64,000 nt of DNA from Mauremys mutica. Lineage: Eukaryota > Chordata > Testudines > Geoemydidae. Shown piece by piece: positions 1 through 11,060 of the stretch. The DNA is taken from the NCBI RefSeq assembly GCF_020497125.1, contig NC_059075.1, positions 68,963,321-69,027,320 of the forward strand, given 5' to 3'. How positions within the stretch are numbered: the stretch's first letter is position 1; each line of letters starts with the position of its first letter. Both the position numbers and the translations under genes were made by a program. Below the pieces are notes generated by a model. The model made no database searches and was not told the origin of the DNA. It was given only the letters and a program-made list of their open reading frames with translations.

Positions 1-342
1 CAAATAAAAGGAAGTTCTTCTTCACGCAGCGCACAGTCAACTTGTGGAACTCCTTACCTGAGGAGGTTGTGAAGGCTAGGACTATAACAATGTTTAAAAG
101 GGAACTGGATAAATTCATGGTGGCTAAGTCCATAAATGGCTATTAGCTAGGATGGGTAAGAATGGTGTCCCTAGCCCCTGTTCATCAGAGGATGGAGATG
201 GATGGCAGGAGAGAGATCACTTGAGCATTGCCTGTTAGGTTCACTCCCTCTGGGGCACCTGGCATTGGCCACTGTCGGTAGACAGATACTGGGCTAGATG
301 GACCTTTGGTCTGACCCGGTACGGCCGTTCTTATGTTCTTAT
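1..342 (+). mobile_element. CR1 LINE, 3' end (cut by window edge)
   Basis: This is the last part of a CR1 non-LTR retrotransposon. It encodes the C-terminal tail of ORF2 (frame ending in the residues KSINGY, stop near 144-146), followed by a 3' UTR that ends in TTCTTATG-type repeats at about 327-342, the terminal signature of saurian CR1. The rest of the element lies left of the window. It is almost identical to the copy ending near 21398, apart from a 3-nt length difference in a TTC run and scattered substitutions, so both belong to a young subfamily. CR1 moves by target-primed reverse transcription and is usually 5' truncated. Confidence 0.93.
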
Positions 343-644
343 TTCTTTTCTGGCTGCAAAATCTTTTTCCTTATTTTGGTGCAAGCGATGCTTTGTAAAG
401 TGCTCACTAACTCTTTGGAAAGCATTGCACTTGCAGAAGAGGCAGTCAAACCAAGAGGGCTGAAAGCCAGTCAATACTATATCTCCTCCTTTTCAAAGTC
501 ACTCTCTCCGGACTCCGGTAACGGTTAGATTTACATAACTGGGGATTATCTTCTCATCCACTCAAAATTTGAGATTTCACCATTTTCAAAAGTGAAATAT
601 AAATAATTAATTGCCATTTCTTTAGCCTGTTGAATATGAGAGAT
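343..644. other. No recognised feature
   Basis: About 300 bases between two CR1 copies. The 76-codon plus frame at 298-528 starts inside the CR1 tail and resembles no known family. I see no splice-flanked exon, RNA gene or repeat signature. Confidence 0.5.
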
Positions 645-848
645 AAATAATAGTGTCCTCCAGGGGTCTGTACTGGGACCACTTCTATTCAACATATTCA
701 TAAATGATCTGGAAAAAGGGGTAAACAGTGAGGTGGCAAAATTTGCAAATGATATAAAACTACTCAAGATAGTTAAGTTCCAGAGAGATGCCGAAGAGCT
801 ACAAAAGGATCTCACAAAACTGGGTGACTGGGAAACAAAATAGCAGAT

Positions 849-1136
849 ATCAGAGGGGTAGCCGTGTTAGTCTGGATCTGTAAAAGCAGCAAAGAATCCT
901 GTGGCAACTTATAGACTAACAGACGTTTTGCAGCATGAGCTTTCGTGGGAGAATACCCACTTCATCGGATGCAAGTAGTGGAAATTTCCAGGGGCAGGTA
1001 TTGCTTCTTGCTTGCATATATATACCTGCCCCTGGAAATTTCCACTACTTGCATCCGATGAAGTGGGTATTCACCCACGAAAGCTCATGCTGCAAAACGT
1101 CTGTTAGTCTATAAGGTGCCACAGGATTCTTTGCTG
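849..1136 (-). mobile_element. Foldback retro-insertion, copy 1, with 12-bp TSD
   Basis: A 288-bp insertion in the old CR1. The 12-mer AAAATAGCAGAT lies directly on both sides (837-848 and 1137-1148). Positions 887-1000 and 1023-1136 are inverted repeats of exactly 114 bp with no length change and a 22-nt loop. The left side carries a further one-sided 38 nt (849-886, ATCAGAGGGGTAGCC...). The TSD length suits reverse-transcription-based insertion rather than a cut-and-paste transposase. The family is widespread in saurians, but I cannot name it securely; Penelope-like elements, which often carry inverted arms, are one possibility. The strand assumes the one-sided end is the 3' end of the RNA. 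Confidence 0.85.
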
Positions 1137-1609
1137 AAAATAGCAGATGAAATTCAATGTTGATAAATGCAAAGTAATGCACGTTGGAAAACATAATCCC
1201 AACTATACATATCAAATGACGGGGTCTAAATTAGCTGTTACCACTCAAGAAAGAGATCTTTGAGTCATTGTGGATAGTTCTCTGAAAGCATCCACTCAAT
1301 GTACAGCGGTAGTCAAAAAAGCTAACAATGTTGGGAATCATTAAGAAAGGGATAGAGAATAAGACAGAAATTATCATATTGCCACTATATAAACCCATGG
1401 TACAACCACATCTTGAATACTGCATGCAGATGTGGTCGCTCCATCTCAAAAAAGATATATTGGAATTGGAAAAGGTTCAAAAACAGGGCAACAAAAATGA
1501 TTAGGGGTATGGAACAGTTTCCATATGAGGAGAGAGATTAATAAGACTGGGACTTTTCAGCTTGGAAAAGAGATGACTAAGGGTGGATATGATATAGGAT
1601 TATAAAATC

Positions 1610-1858
1610 ATGACTGCTGTGGAGAAAGTAAATAAGGAAGTGTTATTCACTTTCTCTCATAACACAAGAACTAGGGGGCACCAAATGAAATCAATAGGCA
1701 GCAGGATTAAAACAAACAAAAGGAAGTACTTCTTCACACAACACACAGTCAACCTGTGGAACTCCTTGTCAGAGCATTTTGTGAAAGCTAGGACTATAAC
1801 AGGGTTCAAAAAAGAACTAGGTAAGTTCATGGAGGATAGGTCCATCAATGGCTATTAG
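1610..1858 (+). pseudogene. CR1 ORF2 C-terminal remnant
   Basis: An 82-codon open stretch corresponding to the last part of CR1 ORF2. It contains [12 protein letters not shown], then TVNLWNSL, and ends RSINGY before the stop at 1856-1858. The matching region of the copy at 20477-21206 reads [25 protein letters not shown] and KSINGY. Upstream codons of the same ORF are present but shifted into other frames or stopped. It encodes no function now. Confidence 0.85.
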
Positions 1859-2205
1859 CTATAATGGGCAGGGATGGTTTCCCTAGCCCCTGTTTGCCAG
1901 AAGCTGGGAATGGATGACAGGAGATGGATCACTTGATGATTACCTGTTCTGTTCATTCCCCCTGGGGCAACTGGCATTGGCCACCATTGGAAGACAGGAT
2001 GCTTGGCTAGATGGACCTTTGGTCTGAACCACTATGCCCGTTCTTATGGTCCTTAATTGTCCAAATGGGAGATCTGACATCCCATTTCTATTGCTCCAGG
2101 CCCAGAACTGATTAAGCAACTGTATGGATGGGCATTTCATCCATTCCACACCCGGCTAGGGCAAAGGTGGTCACCTATCAGGGATATACAATTAGAGGTT
2201 AGAGC

Positions 2206-2572
2206 ACTGGTTCTCAACCAGGGCTCCAGGGCCCTTGGGGGGCTGTGAGCAGGTTTCAGGGGTCCTCCAAGCATGGCTGGCATCAGACTTGCTAGGGCCC
2301 AGGGAAGAAAGCCAAAGCCCCACCATGCAGGACTGCAGCCTGGGGCCCCAAGCACCATCACCCGGGGCTGACTCCAAAGCCTGAGCAACTTAGCTTTGTG
2401 GGGCCCCCTGTGGTGTAGGGCTCTGGGCAACTGCCCTGCTTGCTACCCCCTAATGCTGGCCCTGGCTTTTACATACAGAAAAACAGTAGTTGTGGCACAG
2501 CTGGGCTGTGAAGTTTTTATAGCATGTTGGGGGGGTCTCAGAAAGAAAAAGGTTGAGAATCTCTGGAGTAGG
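2206..2572. mobile_element. hAT-type MITE (GGTTCTCAACC termini)
   Basis: The ends read CACTGGTTCTCAACC on the left and GGTTGAGAATCTCTG on the right, the terminal inverted repeats (TIRs) of a common group of non-autonomous hAT elements. The 8 bases beyond each end do not match, so the duplication has decayed or the ends are off by a few bases. The interior is GC-rich and carries no transposase. Reading frames across it (e.g. 2137-2430 minus) are artefacts. Confidence 0.65.
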
Positions 2573-2636
2573 GGATATACAGGCTCTTTTAGCAAGCAAT
2601 GTATAGGAAAACTATTTATGATTCCACTACACCATC

Positions 2637-3000
2637 CAGGGGCGGCTCTACCTTTTTGGCCGCCCCAAGCAGTCATGCGTGGGAGGCGCCCGGAGCCGCG
2701 GGAGCAGCGGACCTCCCGCGGGCATGACTGCAGAGGGACCGCTGGTCCCGCGGCTGCGGACGGTTCGGGGGTCCGGCGGCTCCGCTTGAGCTGCCGCAGT
2801 CATGCCTGCGGGAGGTCCAGCCGAGCCGCGGGACGAGCGTCCCCTCCGCAGTCATGCCTGCGGCAGGTCCAGTCGTCCCGGGGCTCCGGTGGACCTCCCG
2901 CAGGCATGACTGCGGCAGGTCCACCGGCCCAGCCTGCCGCCCCCTAGATTTTGACGCCCTAGGCACCAGCTTGTTTTGCTGGTGCCTAGAGCCGCCCCTG
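2637..3000. mobile_element. GC-rich palindromic MITE with 8-bp TSD
   Basis: A 364-bp element with TIRs CAGGGGCGGCTCTA / TAGAGCCGCCCCTG and a perfect 8-bp duplication ACACCATC (2629-2636 and 3001-3008), diagnostic of hAT-type insertion. The interior is strikingly GC-rich against AT-rich surroundings. It carries several inverted copies of a motif around GTCATGCC-TGCGGGAGGTCC (near 2710, 2800, 2850 and 2890). No transposase is encoded. Overlapping Arg/Gly/Pro-rich frames are composition artefacts. Confidence 0.88.
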
Positions 3001-3008
3001 ACACCATC

Positions 3009-3738
3009 ACTCTCACTAATGGATTCCACATATTCTTGATAGATGTTTATACAGGTGACTTGTCAGAAAAATAAACCCAGCTCCCATATCTGCTTCATTC
3101 CCCACGTACTCTGATGTCTGAAAACTATGATAAAATGCCACTGAGATTTTTCTTAGAACTGAGCAAATAAGCTACAATAAAGGCATGACAGAGGAAGTGA
3201 ATGAGGCCATAGAGGTTAATAATTAACAGGATAAGTGTCTAATTTCTCTTTCACAATGCAGGTCTCATTACTTGTGAACACACCCAGCAAGCACAAAAAG
3301 TGTCAGCCACTGCAGAAAGAAGAAAGGAATAGGGATGTATTCCCAAGAGTTCAAATCTCAAAGTTTTTTATTACAGGTCCCAAACCCACTGCAGCATTTA
3401 GCATAATCGATGTCTGCTCATGAGAGGCTCAGGTTGGCTATAAGAAGAGTGCTGCAGGTGAAACCTGAGGTGCATTGACCAAGTGGCATAAGGGCTCATT
3501 ACTGAAGTAGCCAGGGGTTCTGATACTCAGGAATGATTGCTGTAAAAACTAGCAAAGCTACATAGGTGCTGAAGGTCAGGATAGAGATACATTGGCTGAG
3601 CTATGTGGGCCCCATACTAAAACTGCAAGGAGTTAAGCAAAGCAGGAAAAGGTTGAGGCACATTGGCAGAGCTGTGTAAAAGAAACCAAGGCTTAAATAG
3701 CTGGGGGTTCTATAGTTCAAAACAGAGATTGTTCACAC
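3009..3738. other. No recognised feature
   Basis: Roughly 730 bases between two transposons. Composition is AT-rich and unremarkable. The 62-codon frame at 3235-3423 matches no family I know. No RNA gene or regulatory motif could be supported. Confidence 0.5.
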
Positions 3739-3746
3739 ATAAAAAT

Positions 3747-5370
3747 TAGGGCTGTTGATTAAACGCAGTTAACTCACGTGATTAACTAAAAAAATTAATC
3801 CCGATTAATCACAGTTTTAATTGCACTGTTGAACAATAGAAACCCAATTGAAATTTATTAAATATTTTTGGATGTTTTTATACATTTTCAAATATATTGA
3901 TTTCAATTACAACACAGAATACAAAGTGTCCACTGCTCACTTTATATTATTTTTTATTACAAATATTTGCATTGTCAAAATGATAAATAAAAGAAATAGT
4001 ATTTTTCAATTCACCTCATACAAGTACTATACTGCAATCTCTTTATTGTGAAAATGCAACCTACAAATGTGGATTTTTTTTTGTTCCATAACTGCACTCA
4101 AAAACAAAACAATGCAAAACTTTAGAGCCTACAAGTCCACTCAGTCCTACTTCTTGTTCGGCCAATCGCTATGACAAACAAGTTTCTTTACATTATGGGT
4201 GATAATGCAGCCCACTTATTATTTAGAAAGTGAGAACAGGCATTCACATAGAACTTTTGTATCTGGCATTGCAAGGTATTTATGTGCCAGATATGCTAAA
4301 CATTCATATGCCCCTTCATACTTGGGCCACCATTCCAGAGGACATCTTTCCATGCTGATGATGCTCGTTAAAAAAATAATGCATTAATTAAATTTGTGAC
4401 TGAACTCCTTGGGGGAGAATTATATGTCTCCAGCTCTGTTTTACCCACATTCTGCCATATATTTCATGTTATAGTAGTCTCAGATGATGATTCAGCACAT
4501 GTTGTTCATTTTAAGAACACTTTCGCTGCAGATTTGACAAAACGCAAAGAAGGTAGCAATGTGAGATTTCTAAAGATAGCTACAGCACTCAACCCAGGGT
4601 TTAAGAATCTGAAGTACCTTCCAAAATCTGAGAGGGACGAGGTGTGGCACATGCTTTCGGACGTCTTAAAAGAGCAACACTCCGATGCAGAAACTACAGA
4701 ACCCAAACCACCAAAAAGAAAATCAACCTTCTGCTGGTGGCATCTGACTCAGATTACTAAAATAAACATGCGTCGGTCCGCACTGCTTTGGATTGTTATC
4801 GAGCAGAACCTGTCATCAACATGGACTCACGTCCTCTGGAATGGTGGTTGAAGCATGAAGGGACATATGAATCTTTAGCGTATCTGGCATGTAAATATCT
4901 TGCAATGCCGGCTGCAACAGTGCCATGAGAATGCCTGTTCTCACTTTCAGGTGGCATTGTGAACAAGAAGCAGGCAGCATTATCTCCTGCAAAGGTAAAC
5001 AAACTTGTTTGTCTGAGGGATTGGCTGAACAAGAAATAGGAGTGAGTGGACTTGTAGGCTCTAAAGTTTTACATTGTTTTATTTTTTAATGCAATTTTTT
5101 TAACATAATTCTACATTTGTAAATTCAATTTTCATGATAAAGAGAGGTTGAACTACAGTACTTGTAGCAGGTGAATTGAGAAATACAATCTTTTTTTTAC
5201 AGTGCAAATATCTGTAATCAAATATAAAGTGAGCACTGTACACTTTGCATTCTGTGTTATTATTGAAATCAATATATTGGATAATGTAGAAAACATCAAA
5301 ATATTTAAATAAATGATATTCTATTATTAACAGTGTGATTAATCACACAATTAATCGTTTGAGAGCCCTA
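3747..5370 (+). mobile_element. hAT transposon in giant foldback form, 8-bp TSD
   Basis: A 1624-bp element with ends TAGGGCTG... and ...GAGAGCCCTA and a perfect 8-bp TSD ATAAAAAT (3739-3746 and 5371-5378), typical of hAT. The left arm (about 3747-4370) is a diverged inverted copy of the right arm (about 4795-5370). This is clearest in protein: the plus frame at 4199-4387 and the minus frame at 4796-5032 share ESENRHSH, GIARYL, ARYAK and HHSRG in the same order. The unpaired middle (about 4370-4795) carries transposase sequence. The genuine 5' part of an autonomous hAT is absent, so this copy cannot encode its own transposition. Confidence 0.92.
4396..5039 (+). pseudogene. hAT transposase C-terminal remnant
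   Basis: The sequence encodes the C-terminal part of a hAT (Ac-like, ZBED-related) transposase. One frame gives FKNTFAADLTKRKEG and FLKIATALNPGFKNLKYLP. After a frameshift in the A-rich run near 4715-4725, the other frame gives PLEWWLKHEGTYESLAYLAC, then ECLFSLSGGIVNKK and LVCLRDWLNKK, stop 5037-5039. That is the conserved hAT dimerisation domain. An in-frame TAA follows the residues DSDY near 4758, and a TGA replaces a residue just before ECLFS. The N-terminal BED finger and most of the RNase H-like fold are missing. Confidence 0.85.
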
Positions 5371-5378
5371 ATAAAAAT

Positions 5379-8300
5379 TAATCCAGATTCAAGTAGGTGT
5401 GAATTTAAAGTAGATTAACTCCATGTGTGGATGCTCTTATTCTGGAATAAAAGTATTTTATTCCAAATTAGCTTAATCCACTTTGGAAGTGGAATAGTTA
5501 AACAGGAATAACATGTTGCTGGAGCTGAATGGCAAAAGCTTGAACAGTGCCTTCCTGCACTAGGCTTGACTGAAATCAATGTTATTAATCCTTCAATGTC
5601 ATAAGCATCAAATTCACTTACTAAAAAGCTTCTTTTGTGCTAACTGCTGCCAATATGATAGCATCCCATTATTTCTATTAAGCTAATTGACCTATTTTGG
5701 AAAAGTATATGGATTGATTATTTAAGTAGATATGACCCATCCAAATGAACCACTTCTAAAAAACTGACTCAGAGTCTTACTGTGCCCCTTTACTGTGTGT
5801 CTGTTGAAAAGTCTGGTTTAAAGACAGGATAAGAAAAAGGCATGTAGCACTAGGCCATAAGCGATTCAGCTCCCATCAATCAACCTATTTATAACAATGT
5901 TTGGATGATGTGGTAAGATTTTGAGAATGAACGCTGTTTAATGTAAATTCCTCAGCTGATATGTAATAATGTTCCATTTAGTCTGCAGCAAACAGTCTAG
6001 AAAAGGTAATCTGTATTTGATGACTATGAAATACATTTTTTTCTGGGTTTTAAAATGAAGCAAAGTATCTAAAATTAGAAACTGCTGCCATGCAGCAGTA
6101 ACCACGTCCAGGTTATTTATTGCTCTATGGTATACAGTACAAATGACTAACAGGTAGAATGCTGGCTAGGGAGAACCTTAGTTAGGTGGAGTCTAGATTT
6201 GTAAGCAATCTGCTGTCTTGCCTCTAACAGTGACAAATATCTGAAGATTCAGAGGAAGGATAAAACACTTAATCTAGGGCCTGTTGTGCAGTGCCCTACA
6301 TGGGGAACAAATTCCTTCCTTATCCCATATTCAGCACAACTGGCCAGCTAATTAGGAGGTGTCACAAATATATCAGAGTACCTTAATCCCTTTTTAGAAT
6401 CTGGAGCAGTTAGTGAAGACATATAGATCTCATAGAAAAGAGAAGTATTTAGGCCCTGCTTTTTCCCCCAATATTCACATGACACAGCTAAAATTCTCAT
6501 CTAAATCATGCAGTTGGGGGTAGTCACATACTTCTGCTACAGTCTGCATGTATTTTATTCCTTTGTTGCAAGATCTTACACAATTTTGGTCAACATGTTT
6601 CACAAAACAACAGTGGTGTCTCTACAATACTGGGGTTCTTAATGTCAGAAAGGGGGAGCTGTTTTTAAATTTGTCTCTCCTGTCCTTTATTAAGAGGTAA
6701 TTGAAATGTGAATTTCCATATAACACCATGCTGTACTTCTAAATGTCTGCCCATAGGAACATGCTACAAGATGTACCACTGGTATCAGGTTTGTAAATTC
6801 TAAATCAGAGGTACATCATCATGGATACCTTTTGGAGATTAAGAATAATTTGAAATTTTAAACCAATTCTGTATGCAGCTTTAATAGAGAAATTAAGGCA
6901 GTATCTCCATCACTAGTTATGCTCCCTACAGAAGATAATCCTACTGCCACTGCCAGTGAATGGGACATATAAACAGCCTCAGAGTCAATGCACAGAGCAA
7001 TGTAGTTATTTAAAACCTTTGTGCAGATGTATTAATTTCAGTGACATGATGGCTATGTGTATCAATCACACCAGGCTGGTCACATTACACAGTACAAATC
7101 TGTCAAGAGACAATGGAAGGCCACCCAGGTCAAACAGCCAGAGGAGGTGGGAGCAAACCATGATTTTAGGTAAAGCACTTTGACCCCTGTGTGACCTAAG
7201 ATAAATCTAAAGGAAATGTCCTAATGATAAGCATCAAAGACCTAGCACGTAGAAAGCACCTGCATGACTCAGTAGGGGACTGAGACTCAGAGTGGGTGGA
7301 GTGTTATCTTTATTTGCAGTTTACATCGCAACAGTTGTTTTTTCCTACCTCTTTCAGGTGAGCCCTGAGCAGCTGTTCACCTGTTGTTGTTATCTCTCTT
7401 CCATCACAACATCGGCCCCCACTCCACAGACACAGAAACTGTAATCCTGACATTTAGGAAACTGACACCTCACCTGCTTTATCATTATAGCTGACCTATA
7501 TTTGCCAGAATACATTCTCTCCTGAAAGAGGATAGATGTGTTTAACAATGAGCAGACGTGTGGTATTTTGAGTATTACACTTGAGGAAACACGTTGGAGG
7601 GACTGGGGAGCAATCACTGTACCATTGCTTCCCTAAGCTTTTCATTTTATTTTTGAGACTGACATGCACAACTGGCTGGAACATTATACAGCCTTTGCAC
7701 TTGCAATATCCTGTATGGCCTACAGTCAGAAATGGCACCACAGAGACTCTCCCGGGGATTCTGTCCTTTTGCCCTCAGGGATAAGATTGCTCTGTTACTT
7801 GGTACTATGCTGTCCCAGCGTTTTACAGGCAGATTCATCCATTTCTGAAGAACTGAAGTTTTTTTTTTTAAAGTTTAAAGTTTAAATTTCTAGCAGTCTT
7901 ATGGCTGCAAAGAACACCATCTAAATGTGACCATAGGAAAGTCTGCCTCGACAACCCTGATAGGCTGAACAAGAGCTCCGAGAGTTACGAGCGGCCCTCA
8001 TGCTGATGTGGTGTTAACTCAAAATCCTAATGGTGACTACTCCATTGAAGTATATTTCTGTGAACTGTTTAACAGGAACATACAATTGTCTCTTTTTTCT
8101 ACTGTTCCGACTCATGTTTGTAAAGCAGGTCTTTGCATTTTTTGGGCAGGCTTATGAAATAGTTCTTTGCTGCAGCCCATCTCAAACACAACTGATTCCT
8201 CTTCCTCTCTACAATACTATGCCATACTATGCCGTGCTACAGTCACTGGGCCATCCTATACTCTGGAATTCTTGGTTCTAATCCTCACCATACTCTTACT

Positions 8301-9898
8301 CTTAACCAGAAACAGAACTCCATGACCTGAAACCCAGTCCTTTTCTGAAACTACAAGACCATGATGCCTCATATACACTGTATATACCCTGTGTATGTCT
8401 CAGTCTAGTTCCTGGGGGACAGGACAAGTACAAATTGCTAGCAGTCTCAGCAAAGGACAGAGACTAAATGAGCAATTGAGACAATTCTGCTCTCAAATCA
8501 TACCAATAGATGATCCCTCCAAGTTCTGGCTGGGGCAAAAATATCAAGCAACAGCATGAGGTCACTGCCAATGTTATACCTGTTCTGTGAATAGAGAACT
8601 TCAGTCTCCACCATTGTCAATTTAGCACTATTACCAACACTTAAAAAAGTCCCTCAAAACCAAACAAAACCTGAATCAAATCAGTTGTCCTAAACTTGAT
8701 TTTTCTTGCACCAGGAACACAGTGAAAGGTACTTTACTACTACTGCCCAAAAGCTGAAAGAACTTGTGAAATGTACTAAATCCATAAAAGAAAGAAGGGT
8801 TCATGCTATAAAGGTTATTTAAAATGGCATGTAGTTAATGCAGTTTTTATGGCATTGAGCTGAACTCCAAAGGTAACACTGAACCAGGTTACAAAGTCAA
8901 CCTGCCTCATTTGTTTACTTTGTCTGATTTACTTAAGACAGGTACATTGAGTGTCTGAAATGTTTTATCTAGCTCTGGGAAAGGAAAACTAAAGGAGTGT
9001 TTCACTTTTATTAATAGATAATGTGCAAACAGTCACAAGCCTATCAAATGAACAGCAAGAGCCTTTGGCCACTGTTTACCAAAAACAAAATTAGCACTGG
9101 CAGGTCCTTATCACATCTGAGAACAATTAACTACCCACATCTGGTACATGTTAGTAAAAATGCTATGGCAAGTGTTAAAGAGGGCTGTCTCTCAGTCCAT
9201 TAGCATCACCTTCAGATTGCCATCAGAATGCAATCCAGATTCTGAATCATACTCACATACTGCAAGTATATTAAGCCACATCAATGTATTTTTTCTGACT
9301 GATTAATTTTGTACTAATATTTAAATCAGAGATGGACTCTAATCAAAACTTAGGATCCTGAATTTTGGGATATTTGAAATGTGGCTCCTAATCAGAATTT
9401 TGTGGCTTGATCTCAACTCTAATTTACATTTTTATGTAAATTGTTTAGGAGATGGAAGTACATTCCTAAGTGCCAATGTACGTTTTGTAATTATGCAGCA
9501 TCCATGCATGTGTGATAAATGAGATTGTTCTTGGTCAGCAAATTGAGCATTTTTTAGAAAATGAATGTCAGTTCCTGTAATTAAAACCACATTAGGTCAC
9601 ATTGAACAGTTTTCTTTTAGCTGTTTACCATTAGGTAAGGTTTTAGCATTTTCAGCACATAATCCTTATACTTGTAAAGGGAAATCCTAAGGGGTCACAC
9701 ACTTTGTTTCTGCTTCTGTAAGCTGAGCTCTCTGCACACCAGGGGCTTCTTGCATTCCTCCACTGTCCCCCACAAGCTCGGTGTGCCACCGTCCCATCCT
9801 CCTCTATTTCAGGGACTCCCTGCAACACCCCAACCTCCTCCTCAAGCTAGCGGCTCTGTACCCCTCCCTCCCCAATTCCCGTCTCCCTCCATTCCCAC
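5379..9898. other. 4.5 kb without recognised genes or clear transposons
   Basis: AT-rich sequence with only short frames (the longest about 80 codons, overlapping on both strands near 7.5-7.9 kb), none resembling a known protein. A poly-T run lies at 7860-7869. The stretch at 5390-5505 may hold a decayed MITE but no clear ends remain. The lack of repeats over 4.5 kb contrasts with the rest of the window. Confidence 0.5.
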
Positions 9899-10660
9899 TG
9901 TCACAGTTTCAGGGTAATTGCACCTGTATTCCCCTCTATGGGCCACTCCAACAGTCCCCAGTCAGGTCTCAGGTCTCCAGCCATCACCTCTCTCTGGACA
10001 GGGAGTCTTGTGACCAGGGCTTTTAAGGCTGCACCCATCCCTGTCTTACACTGTGATATATCCGGCAAGCCAGTCTGCTCAAAAGCCAGCTTTGCTTTCT
10101 CTCGGGGGAGCCCTGACCAGTGCATTGCCAGCAGTTAAAACTTACTGCTCAGCTCTTTCTTAGCAAGCTCATTTATTCTTAAGGTAAAAGCATTACAGAG
10201 AAAACAGATTTAAAAAAACAGATTTAAACACATACTAAACATACCAGGAATCACCCACCAGTCTTATGGGTCCCTAGTAGGCCAAAGTCTTTCCAATCCT
10301 TCTGCAAGGGTTAGGGCCTCTTCTGGACAGAAGGTCCTGTCTGTTTGCTGGATCAGAAAGAAGGCTCTGAGCCAGTTCAAAGTCAGCCTTTGCATACCAA
10401 AGGCTCTTTCTTTGTCTGAGTCTCTGGATAACTCAGTTTGAACCATTATATGCAAACATCACAAGGTGTGGGCCTTCTCTGGGGGTGTTTACAAACTAAG
10501 TGATTCATCTTAATCTCCCCCCCACTGTTTTTGGTTCCTGGAAGAACTGTTGTAGCCCTCCACCCTGGAGTTGCAAACAATCCCTGGCTCACAGTGATAC
10601 ATAAACATAATACAACATGATTCCCAAAGATATTGCATGGAATTGCAATAAATGTTCTAT
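9899..10660 (-). mobile_element. LTR-like sequence, minus orientation
   Basis: On the minus strand the sequence ends in ...CTGTGACA at 9899 and carries a polyadenylation signal AATAAA (plus TTTATT at 10172-10177), as expected of a retroviral-type LTR. The pentamer CCCAC precedes 9899 and recurs at about 10256-10260 after a CA dinucleotide, but the family seems to extend past that point, so the far boundary is uncertain. No gag, pol or env sequence is attached. I assign it by resemblance to saurian LTR repeats. Confidence 0.45.
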
Positions 10661-10997
10661 GCTTGTCCCCATTCCCTCCTCTGCCACATGTCAGGGGCTG
10701 TACGTGTCCCCCATGTCTTCCTCCACCCCCTACCATTGTCTCATATTCTTCCCTCATGCCAAGGGATCTGTGTGCCCTCATTCCTCCCTTCTCCACATGC
10801 CAAGGGCCCTCTGTGTCCCCTCTCCCTCTCTATTGACTGTGTGTGCTCCCCATTCTTCCCTTTTTCCCACCATTATTATTCCTTTTCTATCTGGGACATA
10901 AGTTATTCAGGGTGTCAAGATCTTAAATTAGAAAGATGGGTAGAGCTGAGCTGGGGAGTGTTATGCTGGAAAGTATTAATGCTTGACACCAATTAGT

Positions 10998-11060
10998 TCA
11001 GTGGGTCTCAACCTTTCCAGACTACTGTACCCCTTTCCAGACTACAGTATCCCTACTGTA
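10998..11060. mobile_element. hAT MITE fragment
   Basis: The segment starts CAGTGGGTCTCAACC and continues with CCAGACTACTGTACCCCTTT, the same order as the left end of the complete 401-bp element at 22495-22895. The right end is not recognisable, so this is a fragment or strongly diverged copy. The CCAGACTAC motif is locally duplicated (near 11017 and 11036). Confidence 0.6.

Larger units (their letters stand above)
645..2055 (+). mobile_element. CR1 LINE, old copy, interrupted by a foldback insertion
   Basis: This is a degraded CR1 copy, 5' truncated near 645. It covers the palm/thumb end of ORF2 and the 3' UTR, ending in a decayed TTCTTATGGTCCTTA tail near 2041-2055. Frameshifts and stops break the reading frame, unlike the younger copy at 20477-21398, to which it aligns throughout (compare 1142-1300 with 20500-20650). 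An unrelated insertion at 849-1136 splits it and duplicated 12 bp of the CR1, so the CR1 was there first. Confidence 0.88.

Noticed and set aside
2396..2947. 183-codon plus frame
   Set aside because: It runs across two different MITEs and the gap between them; the Arg/Ala-rich half is the palindromic GC-rich repeat.
10446..10996. Overlapping frames of 67-116 codons
   Set aside because: Composition of LTR-like and C-rich sequence; no conserved domain and three overlapping frames.
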